Below, one piece after another: positions 14,939-22,282 of a stretch of DNA of 25,458 nt. This DNA is from RGIG1918 sp045536045 (GTDB lineage Bacteria; Cyanobacteriota; Vampirovibrionia; Gastranaerophilales; Gastranaerophilaceae): contig JAZSMU010000029.1 of assembly GCA_045536045.1 (NCBI GenBank), forward strand, positions 1 to 25,458. Reading direction: 5' to 3'. Within the stretch, counting starts at the first letter, position 1. Every line of letters starts with the position of its first letter. Under the pieces are notes generated by a model. The model was not told the DNA's origin and did not search any database. It saw only the letters and a list, made by a program, of their open reading frames with translations. A program made the position numbers and the translations under genes.

Positions 14939-14969
14939 AAAAAACGCCCTCATAAAGAAGGCGTTTTTT
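14939..14969. terminator. Bidirectional rho-independent terminator
   Basis: AAAAAACGCC, an 11-base loop and GGCGTTTTTT: a perfect 10-bp stem with T-runs on both strands. It ends the deiminase-like gene on the plus strand and the rpsH-rplF-rplR transcript on the minus strand. Confidence 0.92.
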
Positions 14970-14981
14970 ATAATTTTTAAA

Positions 14982-15344
14982 CTAGATTTGAACTCCAGCT
15001 TCTTTAACAGCTTCAGCCAATGCTTCAACTCTTCCGTGGAATAAGAATCCACCTCTGTCAAATACAACTTGGTTAATGCCAGCTTTTAGAGCTTTTTTTG
15101 CAAGGTCTGCACCAACAGCTTTTGCAGCTTCAACATTTCCACCGTGAGTTAAACCTAATTCTTTAACTTTTGAGCTTGAAGAAACCAATGTAATTCCTTG
15201 AGTGTCGTCAATGATTTGTGCATAAATGTGCTTCAAGCTTCTATATACAGCCAATCTTGGACATTCTGGAGTTCCAGAGATTTTTTTTCTAACTCTTAAG
15301 TGTCTTTTTTGAATTCCGATTTTTTTGTTTTTTAATTTAATCAT
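14982..15344 (-). CDS. rplR: 50S ribosomal protein L18
   Basis: 120 aa. Binds 5S rRNA with L5 and mediates its docking in the central protuberance. Recognised by KRHLRVRKKISG near the N-terminus, PRLAVYRSLKHIYAQIIDD, and the C-terminal VVFDRGGFLFHGRVEALAEA. Start ATG 15344 with AAGGA seven bases upstream; a longer TTG frame to 15365 would initiate upstream of this SD and is rejected. It is the last gene of the cluster: a terminator follows, where rpsE would normally be. Confidence 0.97.
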   Translation of the reverse strand: MIKLKNKKIGIQKRHLRVRKKISGTPECPRLAVYRSLKHIYAQIIDDTQGITLVSSSSKVKELGLTHGGNVEAAKAVGADLAKKALKAGINQVVFDRGGFLFHGRVEALAEAVKEAGVQI

Positions 15345-15418
15345 TTTAATTTTCCTTTCAACCAAAACAGTTTTTGCGACTTACAAATTGCACAATCCGT
15401 TTATATTGGCTTATTATC

Positions 15419-15958
15419 CTACTTCTTACCAGCCTTACCAGCTTTTCTTCTAATGAATTCACCTTCGTATTTAACACCTTTGCCTTTGTAAACTTCAGGT
15501 GGTCTTTTTGATCTGATTAATGCAGCAACATCACCAACTAATTGTTTATTTGTTCCTGTAACAGCAATTTTTGTGTTAGCATCTACTGCAATTTTAACAC
15601 CTGCAGGTGGTTCAATAATAACTGGGTGAGAGAAACCAAGTGCCAAGTTGATTGCAGTTCCTTGCATAGAAGCTCTGTAACCAACACCATTGATTTCTAA
15701 GTTTTTAGTAAATCCTTGTTTAACGCCAATAACAGCATTATTAACAAGAGTTCTAAATAGACCATGTAAAGAACGAGATTTTCTATCGTCAACTTTTCTA
15801 GTTACAACAATAGTTTTTTCTTCAACTTTTACATCAAGCTCAGGAGCAACTTCAACTTCTTCTACTCCTAATGGTCCTTTAGCAATAACTTTATTGCCTT
15901 CTAATTTAATTTCTACACCTTCTGGAATTTCAACAGGGTGTTTTCCGATTCTAGACAT
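15419..15958 (-). CDS. rplF: 50S ribosomal protein L6
   Basis: 179 aa, standard length. Binds 23S domain VI near the factor-binding site. MSRIGKHPVEIP at the start, LGFSHPV in the middle and the C-terminal RPPEVYKGKGVKYEGE are family hallmarks. AAAGGAG before the ATG. Lies 70 bases after rpsH and 74 before rplR, looser spacing than in the upstream part of the cluster. Confidence 0.98.
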   Translation of the reverse strand: MSRIGKHPVEIPEGVEIKLEGNKVIAKGPLGVEEVEVAPELDVKVEEKTIVVTRKVDDRKSRSLHGLFRTLVNNAVIGVKQGFTKNLEINGVGYRASMQGTAINLALGFSHPVIIEPPAGVKIAVDANTKIAVTGTNKQLVGDVAALIRSKRPPEVYKGKGVKYEGEFIRRKAGKAGKK

Positions 15959-16028
15959 AATATCTCCTTTTGGTATAACTACTACTTTTGATTAAATTTT
16001 TCTACCAATTACATTTAATCAACAAAAA

Positions 16029-16421
16029 CTACCATACGTAGCAAAGAATTTCGCCACCAAGTTTTTCAGCTCTTGCAGCTCTATCTGTCATTAAACCTTT
16101 TGAAGTTGAAACAACAGCGATTCCAAGACCGTCCATAACTTTTGGTAGGTTTTTAGATTTTGAATAAGTTCTAAGACCTGGAGTTGAAACTCTTTTTAAG
16201 CCTGTGATAACAGGAGTTGTTCCAACATATTTCAAAGTAACGTCAATAACTTTGAATTTGCCTTTTTCAACTAATTCATAGTTTTCAATGTATCCTTCCT
16301 CTTTTAAAAGTTTAACAAGCTCAACTTTAAGCTTTGATGCAGGGATTTCAACATTTGGATGTTTTACAGTGTTTGCATTTCTGATTCTTGTTAAAGCATC
16401 AGCAATTGGATCTGTATTCAT
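16029..16421 (-). CDS. rpsH: 30S ribosomal protein S8
   Basis: 130 aa. Binds the central domain of 16S rRNA and, in E. coli, represses spc-operon translation. MNTDPIADALTRIRNAN at the start and GLMTDRAARAEKLGGEILCYVW at the end are diagnostic. ATG 16421 with AAAGGA upstream; the TTG two codons earlier is too close to the SD. It begins a second transcription unit: rpsN ends 202 bases before it, with a terminator and a candidate promoter in between. A leader hairpin at 16442-16458 might be an autoregulatory site. Confidence 0.97.
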   Translation of the reverse strand: MNTDPIADALTRIRNANTVKHPNVEIPASKLKVELVKLLKEEGYIENYELVEKGKFKVIDVTLKYVGTTPVITGLKRVSTPGLRTYSKSKNLPKVMDGLGIAVVSTSKGLMTDRAARAEKLGGEILCYVW

Positions 16422-16441
16422 ATTCAATTTTCCTTTCTACT

Positions 16442-16458
16442 TACAGGCACATCCTGCA
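16442..16458 (-). promoter_or_regulatory. Leader hairpin before rpsH
   Basis: In the minus-strand RNA, TGCAGG-ATGTG-CCTGTA forms a 6-bp stem (one G-U) with a 5-base loop, 20 bases before the rpsH start. It could be an S8 autoregulatory element; no clear S8-site consensus is visible. Confidence 0.3.
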
Positions 16459-16478
16459 GTTTAGTACATAAATATCAT

Positions 16479-16484
16479 ATTATA
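16479..16484 (-). promoter_or_regulatory. Candidate -10 of the rpsH-rplF-rplR unit
   Basis: Perfect TATAAT on the minus strand, about 58 bases before rpsH and downstream of the rpsN terminator. The -35 region (TTTTAT at 17 bases) is poor. Its location between a terminator and a gene supports it. Confidence 0.5.
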
Positions 16485-16560
16485 AACATGTTTGAATGCA
16501 AATAAAATTTTAGGGAAATGTTAAGAAAATCAACATTTTTGAGGTTCTTTTTTAAAATTT

Positions 16561-16595
16561 TAAACAATAAAACACTCACACATAAAGTGCGAGTG
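16561..16595 (-). terminator. Terminator after rpsN
   Basis: Minus-strand RNA CACTCGCAC-TTTAT-GTGTGAGTG (9-bp stem with one G-U) followed by TTTTATTGTTTA. On the plus strand the G-U becomes an A-C mismatch, so it is directional. It splits the r-protein cluster. Confidence 0.75.
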
Positions 16596-16623
16596 ATTTA
16601 TCTCAATGTTTATTTAATGTTTA

Positions 16624-16830
16624 TTACCAAGATGATTTTGTAACACCTGGAAGAAGACCACGGTGAGCAAATTCTCTTAAGTGGATTCTGCAAAGACCAA
16701 AATCTCTATGGAAACCGTGTGGTCTGCCACAAATTGAGCATCTGTTGTGCAAGCGAACTTTTGGATATTTACCTTTTGCTGCCAACTCTTCTCTTTTTTG
16801 TTCTTTTAAAATCATTGCTTTATTAGCCAT
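16624..16830 (-). CDS. rpsN: 30S ribosomal protein S14, zinc type
   Basis: 68 aa, the short zinc-type S14 that sits in the 30S head near S3 and S10. Core CSICGRPHGFHRDFGLCRIH gives a CxxC...CxxH set: the last ligand of the usual four cysteines is His. HRGLLPGVTKSSW at the C-terminus is diagnostic. The seven extra N-terminal residues relative to 61-aa forms are unremarkable. Last gene of the upstream transcript. Confidence 0.96.
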   Translation of the reverse strand: MANKAMILKEQKREELAAKGKYPKVRLHNRCSICGRPHGFHRDFGLCRIHLREFAHRGLLPGVTKSSW

Positions 16831-16853
16831 TTTTTATATTCCTTTATTATTAA

Positions 16854-17405
16854 CTACTTTTTGAAAGGCATTCCCAATTTTTGAAGAAGTAATTTTGCTT
16901 CTTCATCAGTTTTTGCTGTTGTGATAATTGAAATATCCATACCTTGAATAGTTTCAACTTCATCATAATGAATTTCAGGAAACAAAGATTGTTCTTTTAA
17001 ACCAAATGTATAGTTTCCTCTGCCATCAAAAGATGTATTAGAAACACCACGGAAGTCTCTAATTCTAGGAAGAACAACGCAAACTAACTTTTGGAAGAAG
17101 TCATACATTCTTTCTCCTCTTAGAGTTACCATACAACCAACTGCCATACCTTCACGAACTTTGTATGTAGCGATTGATTTTTTAGCTTTAGTTGTAACTG
17201 CTTTTTGACCAGAAATTTTTGTTAATTGTTTAACGATAACTTCAGCCAATTTAGCATTTTTACTAGCTTCACCACATCCCATATTAATAACGATTTTTGC
17301 CATTTTTGGGATTTGCATTTCGTTTTCAAGTTTAAGCTCTTCTTTTAATTGAGCTCTGATTTCTTCTTGGTATCTTTTCTTTAAATCAATTGTTTTAACT
17401 GCCAT
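16854..17405 (-). CDS. rplE: 50S ribosomal protein L5
   Basis: 183 aa. Binds 5S rRNA and helix 84 of 23S in the central protuberance and contacts P-site tRNA. Motifs KIVINMGCGEASKNAK, RGERMYDFFQKLV, RIRDFRGVS and GNYTFGLKEQSLFPEI are typical. ATG with AAAGGAA upstream. The 60-base gap before it, unusually long for this part of the cluster, contains inverted repeats. Confidence 0.98.
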   Translation of the reverse strand: MAVKTIDLKKRYQEEIRAQLKEELKLENEMQIPKMAKIVINMGCGEASKNAKLAEVIVKQLTKISGQKAVTTKAKKSIATYKVREGMAVGCMVTLRGERMYDFFQKLVCVVLPRIRDFRGVSNTSFDGRGNYTFGLKEQSLFPEIHYDEVETIQGMDISIITTAKTDEEAKLLLQKLGMPFKK

Positions 17406-17422
17406 TTTTTACTTTCCTTTTC

Positions 17423-17456
17423 TTCGCGAAATTCTTACGCAATAGCGTCTTGCGAA
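17423..17456 (-). repeat. Nested and alternative inverted repeats between rplX and rplE
   Basis: TTCGC (17423) pairs with GCGAA (17452), ACGC-AATA-GCGT (17437-17448) lies inside, and CGCAA-N7-TTGCG (17438-17454) is an overlapping alternative. The pairings exclude each other in part. No T-run follows, so it is not a terminator. It may affect rplE translation or RNA processing. Confidence 0.45.
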
Positions 17457-17465
17457 CTTCGTTTA

Positions 17466-17798
17466 TTAATCAATTTCCTTTTTGCATTTTTTGCAAACTC
17501 TAACTTTTTTACCATCTTTAACTTCGTGGCCAATTCTTGTAGCCTTTTCACAAGATGGGCAAGAAAGCATAACTTTTGAGCTTGGAATTGGTTTTTCAAC
17601 TTTGTTTAAACCACCTTGAATACCAAACATTGGGTTAGCTTTTTGAGCTTTAGTAACTAAGTTAACGCCTTCAACTAAAACTGTTCCGTCTTTTGCGATA
17701 ACAGATTTAACGTTTCCAACTTTACCTTTGTCTTTACCTGATGTTACGACTACTCTGTCGCCTATTTTTACATGTATTTTTGCTTTTTTGTCTGCCAT
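17466..17798 (-). CDS. rplX: 50S ribosomal protein L24
   Basis: 110 aa. One of two proteins that nucleate 50S assembly at the 5' domain of 23S rRNA. KOW motif (IGDRVVVTSGKDKGKVGNVK) at the N-terminus; the C-terminal part carries CPSC and CKKC, a four-cysteine zinc ribbon found in a subset of L24 proteins. ATG with only a weak SD (GAG). Nineteen bases after rplN. Confidence 0.97.
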   Translation of the reverse strand: MADKKAKIHVKIGDRVVVTSGKDKGKVGNVKSVIAKDGTVLVEGVNLVTKAQKANPMFGIQGGLNKVEKPIPSSKVMLSCPSCEKATRIGHEVKDGKKVRVCKKCKKEID

Positions 17799-17817
17799 TT
17801 CTCAGATTCCTTATCTT

Positions 17818-18186
17818 CTAAATTACCTCTGGAGCTAGTGAGATAATTTTCATATAGTTTTTATCTCTTAATTCTCTAGCTACAGGGCCAAAAACTCTGG
17901 TTCCTCTAGGGTTGCCGTCTTTGTTAATAATAACAGCAGCGTTGTCATCAAATCTGATAACTGAGCCGTCGTTTCTCTTAACATCAGCTTTTGTTCTAAC
18001 AACAACAGCAGTAACAACATCAGACTTTTTAACTGTCATATTTGGTGTTGCTTGTTTAACTGTTGCTATAATAACATCGCCAACACTAGCATATTTTTTG
18101 TTTGAACTGCCCATAACACGAATGCATAAAAGTTCTTTAGCACCTGTGTTATCTGCAACTTGTAATCTTGTTTCTTGTTGTATCAT
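17818..18186 (-). CDS. rplN: 50S ribosomal protein L14
   Basis: 122 aa, standard. Lies at the subunit interface and contacts L19 and 16S h14. MIQQETRLQVADNTGAKELLCIRV, then VVVRTK and NKDGNPRGTRVFGPVARELR are near-universal motifs. AAGGT upstream of the ATG; 17 bases after rpsQ. Confidence 0.99.
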   Translation of the reverse strand: MIQQETRLQVADNTGAKELLCIRVMGSSNKKYASVGDVIIATVKQATPNMTVKKSDVVTAVVVRTKADVKRNDGSVIRFDDNAAVIINKDGNPRGTRVFGPVARELRDKNYMKIISLAPEVI

Positions 18187-18203
18187 TTTCTTTTACCTTT
18201 ATA

Positions 18204-18449
18204 TTAATTGGCTTTAGTAACCACTTTTGATAGCGTCCAACAAATGGATTTTGAAATTGGTTTGTTTTCAATAATTTCTACAACGTCACCAACATTGCAT
18301 TCATTGTTAACGTCGCAAACTTTGTAGTTTTTAGATTTTTGTTGAATCTTTTTGTATTTTTTGTGAGCTACATGTTCAACACATTTAACTACAACAGCTT
18401 TGTCCATTTTGTCACTAACTACTGTACCTTGTTTTACTTTTTTAGGCAT
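18204..18449 (-). CDS. rpsQ: 30S ribosomal protein S17
   Basis: 81 aa OB-fold protein binding the 5' domain of 16S rRNA. QGTVVSDKMDKAVVV, KKYKKIQQKSKNYKV and the NECNVGDVVEIIENKPISK region are characteristic. The ATG is two bases after the rpmC stop, with GGTG as SD within the intergenic overlap. Confidence 0.97.
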   Translation of the reverse strand: MPKKVKQGTVVSDKMDKAVVVKCVEHVAHKKYKKIQQKSKNYKVCDVNNECNVGDVVEIIENKPISKSICWTLSKVVTKAN

Positions 18450-18451
18450 AA

Positions 18452-18646
18452 TTACACCATTTCTTTCTGTCTTATAATCGTTTTTAATTGTGCGATAACT
18501 CTTTTTGTTTCTTTGATTTTCGCAGGATTTTCAAGTTGTTTCATTTTGTTGTGTTGCATTCTTAATGAGAACAACTCTTTCTTTTGATTTAAGACTTCTT
18601 CTTTTAATTCTTCTATTGATTTTTCTCTCATTTCGTTGAGTTTCAT
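18452..18646 (-). CDS. rpmC: 50S ribosomal protein L29
   Basis: 64 aa helical hairpin at the peptide exit tunnel, part of the docking site for trigger factor and SRP. Pattern EMREKSIEELKEEVLNQKKE, LFSLRMQ, then NPAKIKETKRVIAQLKTI is typical. The SD (AGGAT) lies within the end of rplP. Confidence 0.97.
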   Translation of the reverse strand: MKLNEMREKSIEELKEEVLNQKKELFSLRMQHNKMKQLENPAKIKETKRVIAQLKTIIRQKEMV

Positions 18647-18650
18647 GTCT

Positions 18651-19064
18651 TTATCCTATACTTTTTTCTATAATCTTAACTTTTACTGGCAATTTTTGTG
18701 CTGCTAACTCTAGAGCATGAATTGCAACTGCTCTATCTGCATATTCAATTTCAAACATAACTCTTCCAGGTTTAACAACGGCTACCCAGTATTCAGGTGC
18801 CCCTTTGCCTTTTCCCATACGAGTTTCAGCAGGTTTCGCAGTGATTGGTTTGTCTGGGAAAATTTTAATCCAAACATTACCACCTCTTTTGATTTCTCTG
18901 GTCATAGCACGTCTTGCTGCTTCTATTTGACGGCTTGTAATCCAAGCTGGACCACAAGAAGCTATACCATATGAACCGAACTCAAGAGAAACGCCTCTTG
19001 TTTCATGGCCTTTCATATTGCCTTTCATTCTTTTTCTGTATTTAGTTTTTTTAGGCATTAACAT
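18651..19064 (-). CDS. rplP: 50S ribosomal protein L16
   Basis: 137 aa. Placed between A-site elements and the central protuberance; needed late in 50S assembly. MLMPKKTKYRKRMKGNMKG, FGSYGIASCGPAWITSRQIE and GKGKGAPEYWVAVVKPGRV are diagnostic. ATG at 19064 with AGGAG nine bases upstream; the second Met (19058) is not needed. Confidence 0.99.
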   Translation of the reverse strand: MLMPKKTKYRKRMKGNMKGHETRGVSLEFGSYGIASCGPAWITSRQIEAARRAMTREIKRGGNVWIKIFPDKPITAKPAETRMGKGKGAPEYWVAVVKPGRVMFEIEYADRAVAIHALELAAQKLPVKVKIIEKSIG

Positions 19065-19081
19065 TGTTTTTTGCTCCTATA

Positions 19082-19816
19082 TTATTTTGTTTCTTCTTCA
19101 CGACGTCTGCGTGGACGAGAACCTTCTTTAATGTTGCTTGGTTTTGAGTTTTTAGTTTTGATGTTTTGGTCTGCTTTTTCGCCAGGCATTAAATCACCTT
19201 TGAAAATCCAAACTTTAACACCGATTTTACCCATAACTGTATCAGCTTCAGCAAAACCATAGTGAACATCAGCTCTTAAAGTTTGAAGAGGAATTCTTCC
19301 TTCTTTAGCCCATTCACTTCTAGCAATTTCAGCGCCACCTAAACGACCTGATACCATAACTTTGATACCTTGTGCGCCAGATCTCATTGTTCTTTGCATT
19401 GCTTGTTTCATTGCTCTTCTGAAAGCAATACGTTTTTCTAATTGAAGAGCTATATTTTCAGCAACTAATTGAGCATCAACATCAATTCTTTGAACTTCAA
19501 CTACATCAATAATGACATTGTTGTTGTTGATAAGCTTTTGAACAGCTTGTCTAAGTTCATCAATTCCTTGACCGCCTCTACCTACGATTACGCCAGGTTT
19601 AGCAGTAACAACTGTGATGTTAACGTTTTGTGCTTTTCTAGCTATAACAATTCTTGAAACACCAGCTGTGTAAAGTTTCTTTTTGATGAACTTTCTGATT
19701 TTAGCATCTTCAGCGATGTTTTCAGCATATTTTTTCTTTTTTCCACCAAACCATTGGCTAACCCAAGGTTCAATAATCCCTATTCTAAATCCTGTTGGAT
19801 GTGTTTTTTGTCCCAA
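19082..19816 (-). CDS. rpsC: 30S ribosomal protein S3
   Basis: 244 aa. Part of the mRNA entry channel and its helicase site. GQKTHPTGFRIGIIEPWVSQW at the N-terminus, KH-domain motif KPGVIVGRGGQGIDELR at about 75-90, and SGRLGGAEIARSEWAKEGRIPLQTLRADV are diagnostic, followed by a lysine/arginine-rich tail ending RPRRRREEETK. The start is TTG, the only non-ATG among the r-protein genes here, with AGGAG about eight bases before it. Confidence 0.98.
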   Translation of the reverse strand: MGQKTHPTGFRIGIIEPWVSQWFGGKKKKYAENIAEDAKIRKFIKKKLYTAGVSRIVIARKAQNVNITVVTAKPGVIVGRGGQGIDELRQAVQKLINNNNVIIDVVEVQRIDVDAQLVAENIALQLEKRIAFRRAMKQAMQRTMRSGAQGIKVMVSGRLGGAEIARSEWAKEGRIPLQTLRADVHYGFAEADTVMGKIGVKVWIFKGDLMPGEKADQNIKTKNSKPSNIKEGSRPRRRREEETK

Positions 19817-19827
19817 TGCCTTATCTC

Positions 19828-20163
19828 CTAGTTTTTAGTTAATTTTACTGTTAAGTGTGATGTTCTTTTGAATCTTTTATACATTCTGCCTTGTGCTCTT
19901 GGTCTGCCTCTTTTTAAAGTAACAGATTCGTCTGCATAAATTTCAGAAATTTTTAATTCGTCAACTTTTGCACCAAATTTTTGAGCTGCATTTGCAATAG
20001 CTGCTTTAAGATTTTTTTCAACAACTCTTGCTGCAAAATATGGCATGTATTTTAACATACGACCTGCTTCAACAGCGCTTTTGCCTCTAACAAGGTCAAT
20101 TACTCTGCGGATTTTTCTAGCAGGCATTTTTATATCTGTTTGTTTTGATGTTGCTTGTTGCAT
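19828..20163 (-). CDS. rplV: 50S ribosomal protein L22
   Basis: 111 aa. Its extended loop lines the peptide exit tunnel (macrolide region). MPARKIRRVIDLVRGKSAVEA near the N-terminus and the loop and C-terminal RGRPRAQGRMYKRFKRTSHLTV identify it. AAGGA upstream of the ATG; 18 bases after rpsS. Confidence 0.98.
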   Translation of the reverse strand: MQQATSKQTDIKMPARKIRRVIDLVRGKSAVEAGRMLKYMPYFAARVVEKNLKAAIANAAQKFGAKVDELKISEIYADESVTLKRGRPRAQGRMYKRFKRTSHLTVKLTKN

Positions 20164-20181
20164 TGTTATAAATCCTTATCC

Positions 20182-20463
20182 TTACTTGCGTTTCGCTACA
20201 GCTTTTGAACCAGCATGACCTCTGAATAATCTTGTTGGTGCAAATTCGCCAAGTTTGTGACCTACCATTTGTTCTGTGATATAAACAGGAACATGTGCTT
20301 TACCGTTGTGAACAGCAATTGTATGTCCTAACATATCAGGAACAATCATTGAAGCTCTAGACCAAGTTTTAATAACTTTTCTTTCTTGAGTTTCATTTAA
20401 TTTATTAATTTTTTTGATTAAAGAGTCGTGTATATATGGACCTTTTTTTAAAGAACGAGCCAT
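20182..20463 (-). CDS. rpsS: 30S ribosomal protein S19
   Basis: 93 aa, in the 30S head next to the A and P sites. MARSLKKGPYIHDSLIKKI, TWSRASMIVPDMLGHTIAVHNG and LGEFAPTRLFRGHAG are universal motifs. GGGAGA before the ATG; 11 bases after rplB. Confidence 0.99.
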   Translation of the reverse strand: MARSLKKGPYIHDSLIKKINKLNETQERKVIKTWSRASMIVPDMLGHTIAVHNGKAHVPVYITEQMVGHKLGEFAPTRLFRGHAGSKAVAKRK

Positions 20464-20474
20464 TTAATTCTCCC

Positions 20475-21302
20475 TTACTTTCTTCTTCTTCTAACAATTA
20501 AATCATTAGATTTTTTCTTACTATCTCTTGTTTTAGCACCAAGAGCTGGTTTGCCCCAAGGTGTTTTTGGATGTCCACCAGGACCAGTTTTACCTTCACC
20601 ACCACCGTGTGGGTGATCGCAAGGGTTCATTGTAACACCACGAACTGTAGGTTTAATACCTAAGTAACGAGTTCTGCCAGCTTTACCTGTTTTTAGGTTT
20701 TTAAATTCACTGTTGCAAAGAGTTCCGATTGTAGCCATACATTCTTTTCTAACCATTCTCATTTCTGAAGATGGAAGTTTGATTGTAACAAAATCGCCTT
20801 CTTTAGCCATTAATTGAGCACTAGCACCAGCTGTTCTAACCATTTTAGCACCACAGCCAGGAGTTAGCTCAATGTTGTGAATAATTGTACCTAGTGGGAT
20901 GTTTTCCATTGGAAGTGCATTACCAACTTTGATTTCAACATCTGCACCAGCAACAACAGTGTCGCCAACATTTAAGTTTTCTGGTGTTAAGATATATCTT
21001 TTATCACCATCTGCGTAAACAACTAGAGAAATTCTAACGTTTCTGTTTGGGTCATACTCAATTGAGCTAACTGTTCCAACTACGCCGAATTTATTTCTTT
21101 TGTAGTCAATTACACGATATTTTTGTTTATGTCCACCACCGATATGACGAGTTGTGATTCTACCAGTGTTGTTTCTACCACCAGTTTTTTTAATTGGTTT
21201 CAATAGAGATTTTTCAGCAACTTTTGTAGTTACGTCTGAATAATCTGGTCTAATCATACCTCTTTGGCCGGGTGATGTTGGGTTTATCTTACGGTTTGCC
21301 AT
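20475..21302 (-). CDS. rplB: 50S ribosomal protein L2
   Basis: 275 aa. Essential for subunit association and peptidyl-transferase structure. GRNNTGRITTRHIGGGHKQKYR in the N-terminal domain, and the C-terminal RGVTMNPCDHPHGGGEGKTGPGG containing the conserved histidine, are diagnostic. AGGAG before the ATG; one base after the rplW stop, so tightly coupled. Confidence 0.99.
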   Translation of the reverse strand: MANRKINPTSPGQRGMIRPDYSDVTTKVAEKSLLKPIKKTGGRNNTGRITTRHIGGGHKQKYRVIDYKRNKFGVVGTVSSIEYDPNRNVRISLVVYADGDKRYILTPENLNVGDTVVAGADVEIKVGNALPMENIPLGTIIHNIELTPGCGAKMVRTAGASAQLMAKEGDFVTIKLPSSEMRMVRKECMATIGTLCNSEFKNLKTGKAGRTRYLGIKPTVRGVTMNPCDHPHGGGEGKTGPGGHPKTPWGKPALGAKTRDSKKKSNDLIVRRRRK

Positions 21303-21303
21303 T

Positions 21304-21612
21304 TTATACTCCTGTCAATTCTTCAATCGGATCACCTTCAATGGTTACGATTGCTTTCTTGCTAGATTGTGTTCTGCCAAATTTCATTCCCATTCTTTTT
21401 TCATGAGATGGCATATAAACAGTTCTAACTTTCTTAACTTTTCTGCCTGGGTAAGCAAGTTCAATTGCTTGTGCTACATCAACTTTCGTAGCATCTTTGT
21501 CAATGATAAATGTATATTGAGCCAATTGAATTCCCATCATAGATTTTTCTGTGATGTGTGGCTTTTTAACGATATCATATAACTTTTCTTTATTTGTTCT
21601 GGTTTTACTCAT
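21304..21612 (-). CDS. rplW: 50S ribosomal protein L23
   Basis: 102 aa. Exit-tunnel protein and main docking site for trigger factor and SRP. DIVKKPHITEKSMMGI, YTFIIDKDATKVDVAQAIE and the VRTVYMPSHEKRMGMKFGR loop fit the family. No good SD; it begins one base after rplD, so expression is probably by coupling. Confidence 0.98.
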   Translation of the reverse strand: MSKTRTNKEKLYDIVKKPHITEKSMMGIQLAQYTFIIDKDATKVDVAQAIELAYPGRKVKKVRTVYMPSHEKRMGMKFGRTQSSKKAIVTIEGDPIEELTGV

Positions 21613-21613
21613 T

Positions 21614-22273
21614 TTATTTAGCCAACCTTTCTGTTATTTCTGAAATAGCAGATTCAGTAACGATTATTGTTTGGGCTTCAATCAAATCTTTAACATTTAA
21701 GTTTGATGGAAGTAACAATTTAACGCTTGGAATGTTTCTTGCACTTAATTCAAGATTTTTGTTTTCTTCTGCTTTTAAGTCAGCAATGATTAAAATTTTG
21801 CCTTCAGCTTTAAGGTCTTTTAAAACTTTAACCATATTTTTTGTTTTAACTTCAGTTAATTCTGAGAAGTCTTTAACAACAACTGTTGCTTCAACTTTTG
21901 CACTTAATGCAGATTTAAGAGCTAATTTTCTAGCTTTTTGTGGAAGTGATGTAGCATAATCTCTTGGTTTTGGTCCAAAGATAACACCACCACCTGCGAA
22001 CAATGGGCTTCTTAAAGAACCTGCACGAGCTCTGCCTGTTCCTTTTTGTTTCCATGGTTTTCTTCCACCGCCACGAACTTCTGCTCTAGTTTTTGTGCAA
22101 GCTGTTCCTTGACGTGCATTGTTTAACTGTCTTTTAAGAGCAAGGTGCATAACATGAATGTTTGGTTCAACACCGAAAACATCAGCATTAAGGTTTACTT
22201 CTCCAAGTTGAGCCCCTTGAATATTTAACAGTTGAACTGTTTTTTCTTGATTTTTAGTAGCTTTCTTAGTCAT
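21614..22273 (-). CDS. rplD: 50S ribosomal protein L4
   Basis: 219 aa. Its loop reaches the exit tunnel; in gamma-proteobacteria L4 also represses its own operon. The loop TRAEVRGGGRKPWKQKGTGR, followed by ARAGSLRSPLFAGGGVIFGP, is diagnostic. AGAGGT before the ATG. An internal structured leader two genes upstream could be a regulatory target, but this is speculative. Confidence 0.99.
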   Translation of the reverse strand: MTKKATKNQEKTVQLLNIQGAQLGEVNLNADVFGVEPNIHVMHLALKRQLNNARQGTACTKTRAEVRGGGRKPWKQKGTGRARAGSLRSPLFAGGGVIFGPKPRDYATSLPQKARKLALKSALSAKVEATVVVKDFSELTEVKTKNMVKVLKDLKAEGKILIIADLKAEENKNLELSARNIPSVKLLLPSNLNVKDLIEAQTIIVTESAISEITERLAK

Positions 22274-22282
22274 TTTTTACCT

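Noticed and set aside
15690..21959. Plus-strand reading frames opposite rplF, rplN, rpsQ, rplP, rpsC, rplW and rplD
   Set aside because: Antisense shadows of highly conserved r-protein genes, without SD or promoters.
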